A stretch of 64,000 bases of DNA from Betaproteobacteria bacterium LSUCC0117 (GTDB taxonomy: Bacteria; Pseudomonadota; Gammaproteobacteria; Burkholderiales; Burkholderiaceae_C). Below the pieces are notes generated by a model. That model had not been told where the DNA came from. It ran no database searches and was given only the letters and a program-made list of their open reading frames with translations. Position 1 is the stretch's first letter, and every line of letters begins with the position of its first letter. The DNA lies in the NCBI GenBank assembly GCA_030441535.1, contig JAUJFZ010000007.1, forward strand, positions 1 through 64,000. The letters run 5' to 3'. Below are positions 51,599-60,187 of the stretch, piece after piece. The position numbers and the translations under genes are program-made.

Positions 51599-53953
51599 TT
51601 AACCGCGCTTGATGGCTTCACACGCCATCAAAACCGCCTCAGGTGTCGCCGGCGCATCCATGCGTACCACTTTGCCCGGTGCTACAGCGCCGACGGCATC
51701 ACGCAAAGAGAAGTAAGCCGACAACGCCAACATCAGGGGGGGCTCCCCGACCGCCTTGCTGCGGAAAGGTGTGGGTTTGACGTTTTGGTTTTCGAAGAAT
51801 GACACCTTGAAATGCTCAGGCACATCACCTGCAACCGGGATTTTGTAGGTGCTCGGGCCATGGGTCAGCAGCTTGCCTTTTTTATCCCAAATGATCTGCT
51901 CCATCGTCAGCCAACCCATGCCTTGAACATAGGCGCCCTCAATTTGCCCTTTATCAATCGCGGGGTTGATGGACTGACCTACGTCATGAACGATGTCGAC
52001 CCCTTTGATCCACCACTCACCAGTGCGCGTGTCGATCTCGGTCTCAGTGACCGCCGCACCGTAGCAGTAGTAATAGAACGCTTTACCCTGCAACGTGGTG
52101 AAGTCATAGGCGATATCGGGTGTCATGTAGAAGCCGCTTGAGCTCAAGCTCACACGGTCCAGCCACGCTTGCTTGGCGAGGTCCTTCCAAGCCACAACTC
52201 TCTCGACGGACCCATCGGAACACTTCACCTCACCATTGGCAATGACCACCAACTCAGGAGCACAGCCCAGCATGTTGGCAGCGACCTTGATCAAACGTTC
52301 ACGCAATGGGCCACACGCGTTATTCACCGCGGCGCCATTGATGTCTGCGCCACTGGAAGCCGCCGTTGCTGAAGCGTTGGGGACCTTCTGTGTATCGGTT
52401 GCCGTCACGCGGACCACCTTGACAGACGCTCCTAAGGCATCTGCGGCCACCTGTGCCATTTTGGTGTTCAGGCCCTGACCCATTTCGGTGCCACCGTGGT
52501 TCACCACCACAGAGCCGTCCATGTAGATGTTTACCAAAGCGCCGCCTTGATTCAGCATGGTCGCCGTGAATGAGATACCGAATTTCAAAGGCACCAGCGA
52601 CAAACCACGCTTGCGATAACGGCTGTTGGCGTTGAAGTCCGCCACCGCTTGGCGACGCGCGGTGTAAGCACTTTCTTGCAGCAGTTGATCGATCAGCTTG
52701 TCAGCCACAAAGTCTTCAATCTGCTGCCCATACTGAGTGGTCATGCTGGCCGCGTCACCGGATACTGCGGGATCGCGGTACAGGTTCTTCAAGCGAATCT
52801 CGATGGGATCCTTACCCAGCGTCGTTGCGATTTCTTCAATGACGGTCTCGATGCCGAACATACCCTGTGGGCCACCGAAACCGCGGAATGCTGTCGCGCT
52901 TTGCGTATTCGTTTTACAGCGGTGGCTGATGATGTGCAGGTTGGGCAGGTAGTAGCAATTATCGATGTGCAAAACCGCTCGGTCATTCACCGGACCAGAA
53001 AAATCGCAGCTGTAACCACAACGTGATGCCAACTCGAAGTCGGCGGCGAGGATGTGCCCCTCTTCGTCAAAGCCCACGTCGTACTTGATGCGGAAATCAT
53101 GGCGTTTGCCGGTGATCATCATGTCGTCATCGCGGTTCACGCGGAGCTTCACCGGACGCTTCAACTTATGCGCAGCCAATGCCGCACTTTGAGAAAAGAT
53201 GCTGGCGTTACCTTCCTTGCCACCGAAGGCACCGCCCATGCGGCGGCAAATCACCTCTACATCGGCCGTGCTCAAATTGAGCGCCGAGGCGGCTTCGCGT
53301 TGGTTGCCATCCGGGTGTTGCGTTGACACGTACAAGGTCAATTGGCCATCCTCGCGGGGCACCGCGTAGCTGATGTGCCCCTCTAAATAGAACTGCTCTT
53401 GCTGACCGCACTCGGTCATGCCCGCGATTCGGCGTGGCGCGTTAGCCAGTACCCCGGCAGGGTTACCACGCGTGATGCCTTTGGCCGGCATGACAAACTG
53501 CTGCGCCGCCATCGCATCCTCAATCGTCAGAATCGCGGGCAACTCTTTGACGTTGACCTTGGCTTGATGCGCTGCCTCACGTGCGTAGAGCATGTCACGG
53601 GCCACCACCACGGCAACGGGTTGACCCAGGAACTGAACAGTCCCTTCAGCCAAAAAGGGATCGTCATGGATGATTGGGCCGCAGTTGTTCTCACCGGGAA
53701 TATCTTTGGCGGTGTACACCGCAATGACGCCGTGCATTGCGAGCACAGCCTCGCGGTCAATGCCTTCACCAATCAGCTCACCATGCGCAACCGGTGATTT
53801 GATGATGGCGGCGTACAACGTACCCCGTTGCTCGGGAATATCGTCGGTGTAATCGGCCTCACCGGTGACGTGCAGGTGCGCGGATTCATGAATGAGCTCT
53901 TGCCCTTGATGACTGGCTTTTAGCAAACCTTTGATGTCGGTTGGTGCGTTCAT
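51599..53953 (-). CDS. xdhB: xanthine dehydrogenase, molybdopterin-binding subunit
   Basis: A 784-residue large subunit that holds the Mo cofactor and oxidises hypoxanthine and xanthine to urate. Family segments include RRMGGAFGGKEGN (Mo site), FRGFGGPQGMFGIE, and near the end AVGEPPLMLALSAYFSLRDAV, which contains the catalytic glutamate (VGEPP). Separated from xdhA by three bases. Works in the cytosol as (XdhAB)2. Confidence 0.97.
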   Translation of the reverse strand: MNAPTDIKGLLKASHQGQELIHESAHLHVTGEADYTDDIPEQRGTLYAAIIKSPVAHGELIGEGIDREAVLAMHGVIAVYTAKDIPGENNCGPIIHDDPFLAEGTVQFLGQPVAVVVARDMLYAREAAHQAKVNVKELPAILTIEDAMAAQQFVMPAKGITRGNPAGVLANAPRRIAGMTECGQQEQFYLEGHISYAVPREDGQLTLYVSTQHPDGNQREAASALNLSTADVEVICRRMGGAFGGKEGNASIFSQSAALAAHKLKRPVKLRVNRDDDMMITGKRHDFRIKYDVGFDEEGHILAADFELASRCGYSCDFSGPVNDRAVLHIDNCYYLPNLHIISHRCKTNTQSATAFRGFGGPQGMFGIETVIEEIATTLGKDPIEIRLKNLYRDPAVSGDAASMTTQYGQQIEDFVADKLIDQLLQESAYTARRQAVADFNANSRYRKRGLSLVPLKFGISFTATMLNQGGALVNIYMDGSVVVNHGGTEMGQGLNTKMAQVAADALGASVKVVRVTATDTQKVPNASATAASSGADINGAAVNNACGPLRERLIKVAANMLGCAPELVVIANGEVKCSDGSVERVVAWKDLAKQAWLDRVSLSSSGFYMTPDIAYDFTTLQGKAFYYYCYGAAVTETEIDTRTGEWWIKGVDIVHDVGQSINPAIDKGQIEGAYVQGMGWLTMEQIIWDKKGKLLTHGPSTYKIPVAGDVPEHFKVSFFENQNVKPTPFRSKAVGEPPLMLALSAYFSLRDAVGAVAPGKVVRMDAPATPEAVLMACEAIKRG

Positions 53954-53956
53954 GAT

Positions 53957-55441
53957 TTAAGCCTCCTGCGCTGCGCCCGCAGCTTCTTCAACAAATTGCA
54001 TAACCAGGTTTCGGGCAACCAATGAGCGGTAAGCCCAGGTTGCACGCAAGCCGTCACGCGCGGTAAAACTATCAGCGATCGCGGCGTCAATGGCATCCGC
54101 GGAAACGTCTACTGCGGTCTTTCCCTCAAGCAACGCCTCAATCTTGGGTGCGCGGCAGGGCGATGGCGCGAGGCCGTTATACGCAACCTTCACACCTGAC
54201 ATGCGATCACCGTTCAGTGTGAAGGACACCGCGCAGCAAGTGGCAGAGATGTCTTGCTCGAAGCGCTTCGATATTTTGTGTGCCCGGAATATTTGGTTGC
54301 TGCTTGGCTTAGGTAACACCACGGCCTCTACGAACTCACTGGGCTGCAGCACGTTTTGTTTCATGCCGGTGTAGAAGTTTTCAAGCATCACACTGCGCGT
54401 TGCTTTGCCTTTTCGCAAAGTCAAGCTGGCACCCAACGCCAACAAACAGGGCATCGTGTCACCGATGGGTGACCCATTGACGATATTGCCCGCCAACGTC
54501 GCAGTCGAGCGAATGGGCGGCGAACCAAAACGGCGAAGAACCTCCGCAAAGTCGGGGTAAGCCTGTGCAATCAAGACTTCGACCGTTGCCAAAGAAACCG
54601 CCGCGCCAATGGTCCACGCAGACGCGTCTTCGGTAACAGTGGCTAAGGCTTTCACATTGCCGAGATAGCAGATGTGCTTGGGCCGCGAAAACTGCTTGTT
54701 GACCTGCAATCCAATCTCAGTGCTGCCGGCCAGCAGTTGGGTTTCTGGAAATGTGGTCAGGTAGGTCGCGACCTCTTCGATGGTTGACGGCGATACAAAC
54801 TCACTGCCTTTGCGCGTCCGCACCACTGGTTGAACAATGATGTCGCCATCAAGGCTGACGGTGGGGTGCTGCGGGCGACGAATCTCTTTCAGCAGGGGCA
54901 CATCCGCTTGATCGTCAACCTTGAGTTCGGAGGCGGGTTGGCTGCAAGCCTTTAAGGTTGCATCGATGATGGGAATGTAGCCTGTACAACGGCACAGATT
55001 ACCGCTGAGCGCGTCGGCCACGTCTTTGCGGGTGGGTGTGGGGTTGGTTTGGACCATGTTGGTCAGGCTCATGACGATGCCCGGTGTGCAAAAGCCGCAC
55101 TGCGAACCATGACACTCGACCATGGCGGATTGCACGGGGTGCAAGGTCCCATCGGCCTTCTTTAGGCTCTCGACCGTTTTGACTGACTTGCCGTCCAAGG
55201 CCGGCAGTAACTGGATGCAACTGTTCACCGGCTTGTAGTCGACGGCATCGCCAGCCGCATTCAATTCACCGACCATGATCACGCAAGCGCCACAGTCGCC
55301 CTCGGCACAGCCCTCTTTGGTACCGGTGCGTTGGAGGTCTTCGCGCAGGTAGTCGAGTACGGTGGTGGTTCGACGCACGCCCTGCGCTTCGACGATTTGA
55401 CCGTCTAGGACAAATCGGACGGTGTTGGTTACTTGGGTCAT
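53957..55441 (-). CDS. xdhA: xanthine dehydrogenase, iron-sulfur/FAD subunit
   Basis: A 494-residue small subunit. The first 2Fe-2S cluster uses C45, C50, C53 and C75 (EGCAEGDCGACV); the second uses C115, C118, C150 and C152 (CGFCTPG and NLCRCTG). The FAD domain spans about 200-490, with LLAGSTEIGLQV. It passes electrons from the Mo site to NAD+. The ATG at 55441 is preferred over a TTG six codons upstream. First gene of the xdhABC run, divergent from the TonB-like lipoprotein. Confidence 0.96.
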   Translation of the reverse strand: MTQVTNTVRFVLDGQIVEAQGVRRTTTVLDYLREDLQRTGTKEGCAEGDCGACVIMVGELNAAGDAVDYKPVNSCIQLLPALDGKSVKTVESLKKADGTLHPVQSAMVECHGSQCGFCTPGIVMSLTNMVQTNPTPTRKDVADALSGNLCRCTGYIPIIDATLKACSQPASELKVDDQADVPLLKEIRRPQHPTVSLDGDIIVQPVVRTRKGSEFVSPSTIEEVATYLTTFPETQLLAGSTEIGLQVNKQFSRPKHICYLGNVKALATVTEDASAWTIGAAVSLATVEVLIAQAYPDFAEVLRRFGSPPIRSTATLAGNIVNGSPIGDTMPCLLALGASLTLRKGKATRSVMLENFYTGMKQNVLQPSEFVEAVVLPKPSSNQIFRAHKISKRFEQDISATCCAVSFTLNGDRMSGVKVAYNGLAPSPCRAPKIEALLEGKTAVDVSADAIDAAIADSFTARDGLRATWAYRSLVARNLVMQFVEEAAGAAQEA

Positions 55442-55691
55442 TGAGGGATTCCGAGACAAGGTGAAATGGCGGGCAACGCGCGGCCGAAGAGACGGCGCTG
55501 CCTCAAAAAATGACTTAATATTTTAACTGTGGGATCGCTAAACTGCATTAAAAAAAATATGCCTAAAAGTGCTTACCGTTCAGCACCGTTTACGTTCAAG
55601 CCGCACCCAAAATGAATGCTTAAATCTACCCTTTGCACCCACCGCCCTTAACGATTAGACTCGGCTGGTTTTACTTTGGCGTCTGGCCTTC
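55442..55691. other. AT-rich divergent spacer upstream of xdhA
   Basis: A 250-base spacer between xdhA and the lipoprotein gene. On the minus strand TAAAAT (55525 to 55520) could be an xdhA -10 box, with no good -35. The GntR-type palindrome TGTATACA found before the regulator gene is not repeated here. No small gene seen. Confidence 0.3.
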
Positions 55692-56312
55692 ATGCACATT
55701 CCTAACCCGTCCCAGCGCCAATCTAAGGCGTCCACAACCGCGCATTGGCGCGCTGGATTTGGCGCTTGGGTGTTGCTGGTCGTGCTACTCGCCGGCTGCC
55801 AAAGTGTGGTGCTGACTGAACCGGTCGCACCACCCGCTGAGGCACCGCCCCCGCCCCCTCCAGAGCCACCGCCCCCCGAGCCAGAGATCACACCGCCGGA
55901 ACCACCGCCTCCCCCGCCACCGCCTCCGCCTCCAGTTGAGGAGCCTGCGCCACTGCCCGAATTCCGCTCTGCGGCACCAACACCATTCGCTTACCGCCGC
56001 GACGCGGCCGAGCACATCTACCGCACGTACCCGACCCGTATCTACAAAGGTCGCCTGCCGCCCCTCATTGCATCAGTCGCGGTTGTCGACCTGCACATCA
56101 ACTCCGTGGGCGAGGTCGTGAAAGTTGAATGGGTGAGAGCGCCTCGGCATCTGCCGCAAATCATGACCGATATTGAGCAACTCGCCCGCGGTGCTGCCCC
56201 CTACCCGGCGCCTGTGGCGATGGCTGGTGTGATCTACACCGAGGTTTGGCTGTATGACAAAACGGGGCTCTTCCAACTCGCCACGCTGACCGAGGGCCAG
56301 CGGGGCAAGTAG
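55692..56312 (+). CDS. proline-rich lipoprotein with TonB-like C-terminal domain
   Basis: A 206-residue predicted lipoprotein: signal ending VLLAGC with lipid on C36, a Pro/Glu stretch at about 44-105 (runs of up to 11 prolines), and a C-terminal domain resembling the TonB/TolA energy-transducing fold (LIASVAVVDLHINSVGEVVKV). Classical TonB is anchored by a helix in the inner membrane, so a lipidated form suggests outer-membrane or periplasmic tethering. I recall similar proteins in betaproteobacteria annotated only as energy transducer TonB. Role in this purine locus unknown. Confidence 0.82.
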   Translation: MHIPNPSQRQSKASTTAHWRAGFGAWVLLVVLLAGCQSVVLTEPVAPPAEAPPPPPPEPPPPEPEITPPEPPPPPPPPPPPVEEPAPLPEFRSAAPTPFAYRRDAAEHIYRTYPTRIYKGRLPPLIASVAVVDLHINSVGEVVKVEWVRAPRHLPQIMTDIEQLARGAAPYPAPVAMAGVIYTEVWLYDKTGLFQLATLTEGQRGK

Positions 56313-56334
56313 TCGCAACCGTCAGCCTTACCGC

Positions 56335-56691
56335 TCAGCTGCCACGGTATGTGGAGTAGCTCCAAGGACTGACCAACAGCGGCACATGGTAGTGCGCACC
56401 GGACTCTGCGACACCAAAGTCAAGCGAGACTTGGTTGAGAAAATTCGGCTTGGGCAAAGCAACGCCCTTCTCGGCGAAGTAGCCCGCGACATCAAAAACC
56501 AAGCGGTAAGTTCCTACCTGTAACGCGTCGTGCGCAATCAGCAAGCCCGAGGGGTTACGCCCATCGTCGTTGAGTGTGAAGGCCTGCAGGCGCGTCGACT
56601 GACCATCAGCGCTGGTCTCCCACAATTCCACCGCCATACCCGCCGCAGGGCAGCCGTGCATCGTGTCTAAAACGTGTGTACTCAAACCCAT
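56335..56691 (-). CDS. uraH: 5-hydroxyisourate hydrolase
   Basis: A 118-residue transthyretin-related protein. It hydrolyses 5-hydroxyisourate, the uricase product, to OHCU. The catalytic histidine is in LSTHVLDT near the N-terminus; the family tail YRGS ends the protein, preceded by YHVPLLVSPWSYSTY. No periplasmic signal is present. It is divergent from the GntR regulator, with GAGGG seven bases upstream of the start. uraD follows in the pathway and is fused to allC at 58 kb. Confidence 0.95.
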   Translation of the reverse strand: MGLSTHVLDTMHGCPAAGMAVELWETSADGQSTRLQAFTLNDDGRNPSGLLIAHDALQVGTYRLVFDVAGYFAEKGVALPKPNFLNQVSLDFGVAESGAHYHVPLLVSPWSYSTYRGS

Positions 56692-56753
56692 GTGTCAGCC
56701 CTCTGAATCCAATTTGTAAAAAAACGGCTACCCGTAGCCACGATCCGCCAAAG

Positions 56754-56761
56754 TGTATACA
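56754..56761. promoter_or_regulatory. GntR-type operator palindrome TGTATACA
   Basis: A perfect 8-base palindrome, TGTATACA, lies between uraH and the GntR gene, 27 bases before the regulator ATG. FCD-type GntR regulators bind GTATAC-centred palindromes, so this is a likely autoregulatory operator that may control uraH as well. Confidence 0.65.
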
Positions 56762-56788
56762 ATTTTCGAAACGATCCAAATATCAATC

Positions 56789-57427
56789 ATGGATAACTCT
56801 ACTACTGACCTCATCGTCCAATCGCTAACCAAGGCGATTGTGGAGCATCGGCTTGAGCCTGGCTCCAAACTGGCAGAACAAAAACTAGCCGATCATTTCG
56901 GCGTCTCGCGCACCCTCATCCGTCAGGCGTTATTCCGGATGAGCCAAAACCGCTTGGTGCGAATGGAACCATCGCGCGGGGCTTTTGTGGCGAGCCCATC
57001 AGTCGAAGAGGCTAAGCAAGTGTTCGCGGTGCGACGCATGCTGGAACTCGAAATGGCTGTGCAGTTCACCCGCGCGGCTACACCACAAAAAATCAAAACC
57101 TTGAAGACGCATTTGGCTCGCGAGGCTGCGGCCGTGAACGCTCACGATGCGGCAACGCGCACAGAGCTGCTGGGCGATTTCCATGTTCGCATCGCCGAAC
57201 TCCTTGGCAACTTTGTTTTGGCGGAGTTGCTGCGAGAACTCATCTCACGCTGCGCGCTGATCACACTGATGTACCAGAGTACGCAAGACGCTGAATGCTC
57301 CACCAATGAACACAACGCAATCGTCGCGGCCATGGAGTCGAAAGACGAGGCATTGGTCAAACAACTCATGGCGCATCACCTCGATGATGTCGAGCGCAGC
57401 CTGACCTTCACATCACACAACTGGTGA
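56789..57427 (+). CDS. GntR-family (FCD) transcriptional regulator
   Basis: A 212-residue regulator: winged helix-turn-helix at about 8-70 (LEPGSKLAEQKLADHFGVSRTLIRQAL) and an all-helical FCD effector domain from about 78. FCD regulators sense small carboxylates; here the context points to a purine-degradation intermediate such as allantoin or allantoate. The ATG at 56789 is used rather than a GTG at 56753, which would place the operator palindrome inside the coding region. Divergent from uraH and upstream of puuE on the same strand. Confidence 0.92.
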   Translation: MDNSTTDLIVQSLTKAIVEHRLEPGSKLAEQKLADHFGVSRTLIRQALFRMSQNRLVRMEPSRGAFVASPSVEEAKQVFAVRRMLELEMAVQFTRAATPQKIKTLKTHLAREAAAVNAHDAATRTELLGDFHVRIAELLGNFVLAELLRELISRCALITLMYQSTQDAECSTNEHNAIVAAMESKDEALVKQLMAHHLDDVERSLTFTSHNW

Positions 57428-57446
57428 GTTCACTTTGCAAAGCAAC

Positions 57447-58397
57447 ATGACATACGACAGCACGGCCCCCTACCCCCGCGATCTCAAAGGCTATGGGCGC
57501 GACGTACCCCACGCGCAATGGCCCGCACAGGCACGCATAGCGGTGCAATTCGTATTGAACTACGAAGAAGGCGGTGAGAACAACGTCCTACACGGCGACG
57601 CAGGGTCAGAGCAATTTTTGTCTGAAATGTTCAACCCGGCGAGTTACCCGGCACGCCACATGAGCATGGATGGCATCTACGAATACGGTTCCCGTGCCGG
57701 TGTCTGGCGCCTGCTGCGCGCTTTTGAACAACGGGGGTACCCGCTAACAGTTTTTGGTATCGCGACCGCGTTACAACGCTACCCCGAAATGGTCTCAGCG
57801 TTCCAGACGTTGGGACATGAAATCGCCTGCCATGGCCTGAAGTGGATTCATTACCAGAACACGCCCAAGGCGGAAGAAACCGCCGACATGGCACGTGCCA
57901 TGCAAATCATGACCGACCTGATGGGCGAGCGTCCGCTGGGGTGGTACACCGGTCGTGACAGCCCCAATACCCACCAAATCGTCGCCGACTTCGGTGGTTT
58001 TGCCTATGACGCCGACTACTACGGCGACGATTTGCCGTTCTGGATGAAGGTTGAAAAAAGTAACGGCGAAACCGCACACCAGTTAATCGTGCCCTACACC
58101 CTTGACTGCAACGACATGCGCTTCGCCTTGCCACAAGGGTATGCCTACGGTGACCCCTTTTACCAATACCTCAAGGACAGTTTTGACTGTCTGTATGCGG
58201 AAGGCGACCCCAATGGACTCAACCAACCCAAGATGATGAGTGTGGGTATGCACTGCCGCCTGTTAGGTCGTCCCGGTCGCATCGCCGCGATCACGCGGTT
58301 TTTAGACTACATCGGGCAGCACCAGCAGGTATGGGTGGCTCGGCGCATCGACATCGCTGATCACTGGCGTGCCACGCACCCCTGCCCGACTGAATGA
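57447..58397 (+). CDS. puuE: allantoinase PuuE (polysaccharide-deacetylase-like)
   Basis: A 316-residue metal-independent allantoinase that opens the allantoin ring to give allantoate. The N-terminus YPRDLKGYGRDVPHAQWP and the segments YGSRAGVWRLLRAF and EIACHGLKWIHYQ are typical of PuuE and not of the amidohydrolase-type AllB. ATG 57447 is preferred over a TTG four codons upstream. It is 19 bases after the GntR gene and overlaps the next gene (ATGA). Confidence 0.95.
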   Translation: MTYDSTAPYPRDLKGYGRDVPHAQWPAQARIAVQFVLNYEEGGENNVLHGDAGSEQFLSEMFNPASYPARHMSMDGIYEYGSRAGVWRLLRAFEQRGYPLTVFGIATALQRYPEMVSAFQTLGHEIACHGLKWIHYQNTPKAEETADMARAMQIMTDLMGERPLGWYTGRDSPNTHQIVADFGGFAYDADYYGDDLPFWMKVEKSNGETAHQLIVPYTLDCNDMRFALPQGYAYGDPFYQYLKDSFDCLYAEGDPNGLNQPKMMSVGMHCRLLGRPGRIAAITRFLDYIGQHQQVWVARRIDIADHWRATHPCPTE

Positions 58398-60187
58398 CTG
58401 CGCCTCACATGACTCTCGACGAACTGAACCAAACCCCCCTCGAAGCAGCCGTTGCCTACCTCGACGGCGTTTACGAGCACTCACCATGGATCGCTGAAAA
58501 CGCGCTCAAAAATCGTCCCTTCAAAACAGTGGCCGCGCTAAAGCAAGCACTGATTGCAGCCTTGGACGCGGGTGGTAACGACGCGAAATTAGCCCTCATT
58601 CGCGCTCACCCAGAATTGGCGGGCAAAGCGATGGTTGCAAAATCGCTGACAGCTGAATCAACCAACGAGCAACAAAAGGCGGGACTGACGCAATGCACGC
58701 CAACCGAGTTTGCCCACATTCAATCACTCAACCGAGACTACAACGAGCGGTTCGGCTTTCCGTTTATTTTGGCTGTGCGGGGCCCGCGTGGCGAGGGCTT
58801 GAGCAAGTCACAAATCATTGCAGCGTTCGAGCGACGTCTTAAGGGTCACCCTGATTTCGAGATGGCTGAATGCATCCGCAACATCCATCGCATCGCCGAG
58901 ATACGCCTCAACGACAAATTCAAAAATGACATCCGCATCGGCGAGATGGTTTGGGACTGGCACGAAGATCTTGCCCAATACACCGACCCCGATTACGCGG
59001 ATCGTGGTCAACTAACCGTCACCTACCTCACGTCTGCCCACCAACAAGTGGCCCAATCGTTGCGCGACCGCATGCTGGCCTGTGGGTTTGACCGCGCAGA
59101 GATTGATGCCGTCGGCAACGTGGTCGGCATTTACGAGGCGGACCATAGCCAACCAAATGCAAAAACACTGATGACGGGGTCGCATTACGACACCGTGCGT
59201 AACGGTGGCAAGTACGACGGTCGCTTGGGTATCTTCACGCCGATAGCTTGCGTACAAGCCCTGCGTGACGCCGGCAAGCGTCTCACCTTTCACCTCGAAG
59301 TGGTGGGTTTTGCCGAGGAAGAGGGCCAGCGCTACAAGGCGACGTTCTTGGGCTCCGGCGCTTTAGTGGGGAAATTCGACTCCAGCTGGCTGGATCAAGT
59401 CGACGACAACGGCGTCAGCATGCGCGAGGCGATGCAGGCCGCCGGTCTGGCCATAGACGCCATTCCTGCGCTCAAACGCGATCCCCGTGATTACCTCGGT
59501 TTCATCGAGATTCACATTGAACAAGGCCCCGTGCTCAATGAACTGAATCTGCCATTAGGCGTGGTCACCTCCATCAATGGCAGCGTGCGCTATCAGGGCG
59601 AAATCACGGGCACCGCGAGCCATGCAGGTACCACGCCCATGGATCGTCGGAGCGATGCCGTGGCGGCGTTTGCAGAGTTAGCGGTCTACCTCGAAAAGCG
59701 CGCCCAATCTGATGCGGACTCAGTCGCCACCATTGGTATGTTGCAGGTACCGAACGGCTCGATCAACGTAGTGCCGGGTCGCTGTCAGTTCAGCCTGGAC
59801 ATGCGTGCACCAAACGATGCCCAACGCGATGCATTGGTCAGCGATATCGTCGGCGCACTCCAAACCATCTGTGCGCGCCGCGGCGTCACGTATCAGCTTG
59901 CGGAGACTGTCCGTGCCAGCGCAGCGCCCAGTGACGCCCACTTGCAGCAGCAATGGCAGCAGGCCGTCGAAGCAACGGGCCTGCCTGTTTTAAAGCTACC
60001 CAGCGGGGCCGGCCATGACGCAATGAAACTCCACGAAGTCATGCCGCAAGCCATGCTCTTTGTAAGAGGCGAAAACAGCGGCATCAGTCACAACCCCCTT
60101 GAATCAACCACCGCAGACGATATGCAACTTGGCGTCGATGCGATGCTGCATTTTTTGACACATTTTCAACCCCAGAGAAACGCATGA
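58394..60187 (+). CDS. OHCU decarboxylase - allantoate amidohydrolase fusion
   Basis: A 597-residue bifunctional protein. Residues about 8-175 are OHCU decarboxylase (UraD), with catalytic H72 in RAHPELAGKA. Residues about 205-595 are a Zn-dependent M20 amidohydrolase of the AllC/hydantoinase type, with metal-site residues H264 and D275 and FAEEEG near 307. The motif GTASHAGTTPMDRRSD marks the dimerisation/substrate region. The two halves act on either side of allantoinase: OHCU to S-allantoin, then allantoate to ureidoglycine. The start overlaps the puuE stop, and the stop overlaps the next start. Confidence 0.94.
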   Translation: MTAPHMTLDELNQTPLEAAVAYLDGVYEHSPWIAENALKNRPFKTVAALKQALIAALDAGGNDAKLALIRAHPELAGKAMVAKSLTAESTNEQQKAGLTQCTPTEFAHIQSLNRDYNERFGFPFILAVRGPRGEGLSKSQIIAAFERRLKGHPDFEMAECIRNIHRIAEIRLNDKFKNDIRIGEMVWDWHEDLAQYTDPDYADRGQLTVTYLTSAHQQVAQSLRDRMLACGFDRAEIDAVGNVVGIYEADHSQPNAKTLMTGSHYDTVRNGGKYDGRLGIFTPIACVQALRDAGKRLTFHLEVVGFAEEEGQRYKATFLGSGALVGKFDSSWLDQVDDNGVSMREAMQAAGLAIDAIPALKRDPRDYLGFIEIHIEQGPVLNELNLPLGVVTSINGSVRYQGEITGTASHAGTTPMDRRSDAVAAFAELAVYLEKRAQSDADSVATIGMLQVPNGSINVVPGRCQFSLDMRAPNDAQRDALVSDIVGALQTICARRGVTYQLAETVRASAAPSDAHLQQQWQQAVEATGLPVLKLPSGAGHDAMKLHEVMPQAMLFVRGENSGISHNPLESTTADDMQLGVDAMLHFLTHFQPQRNA

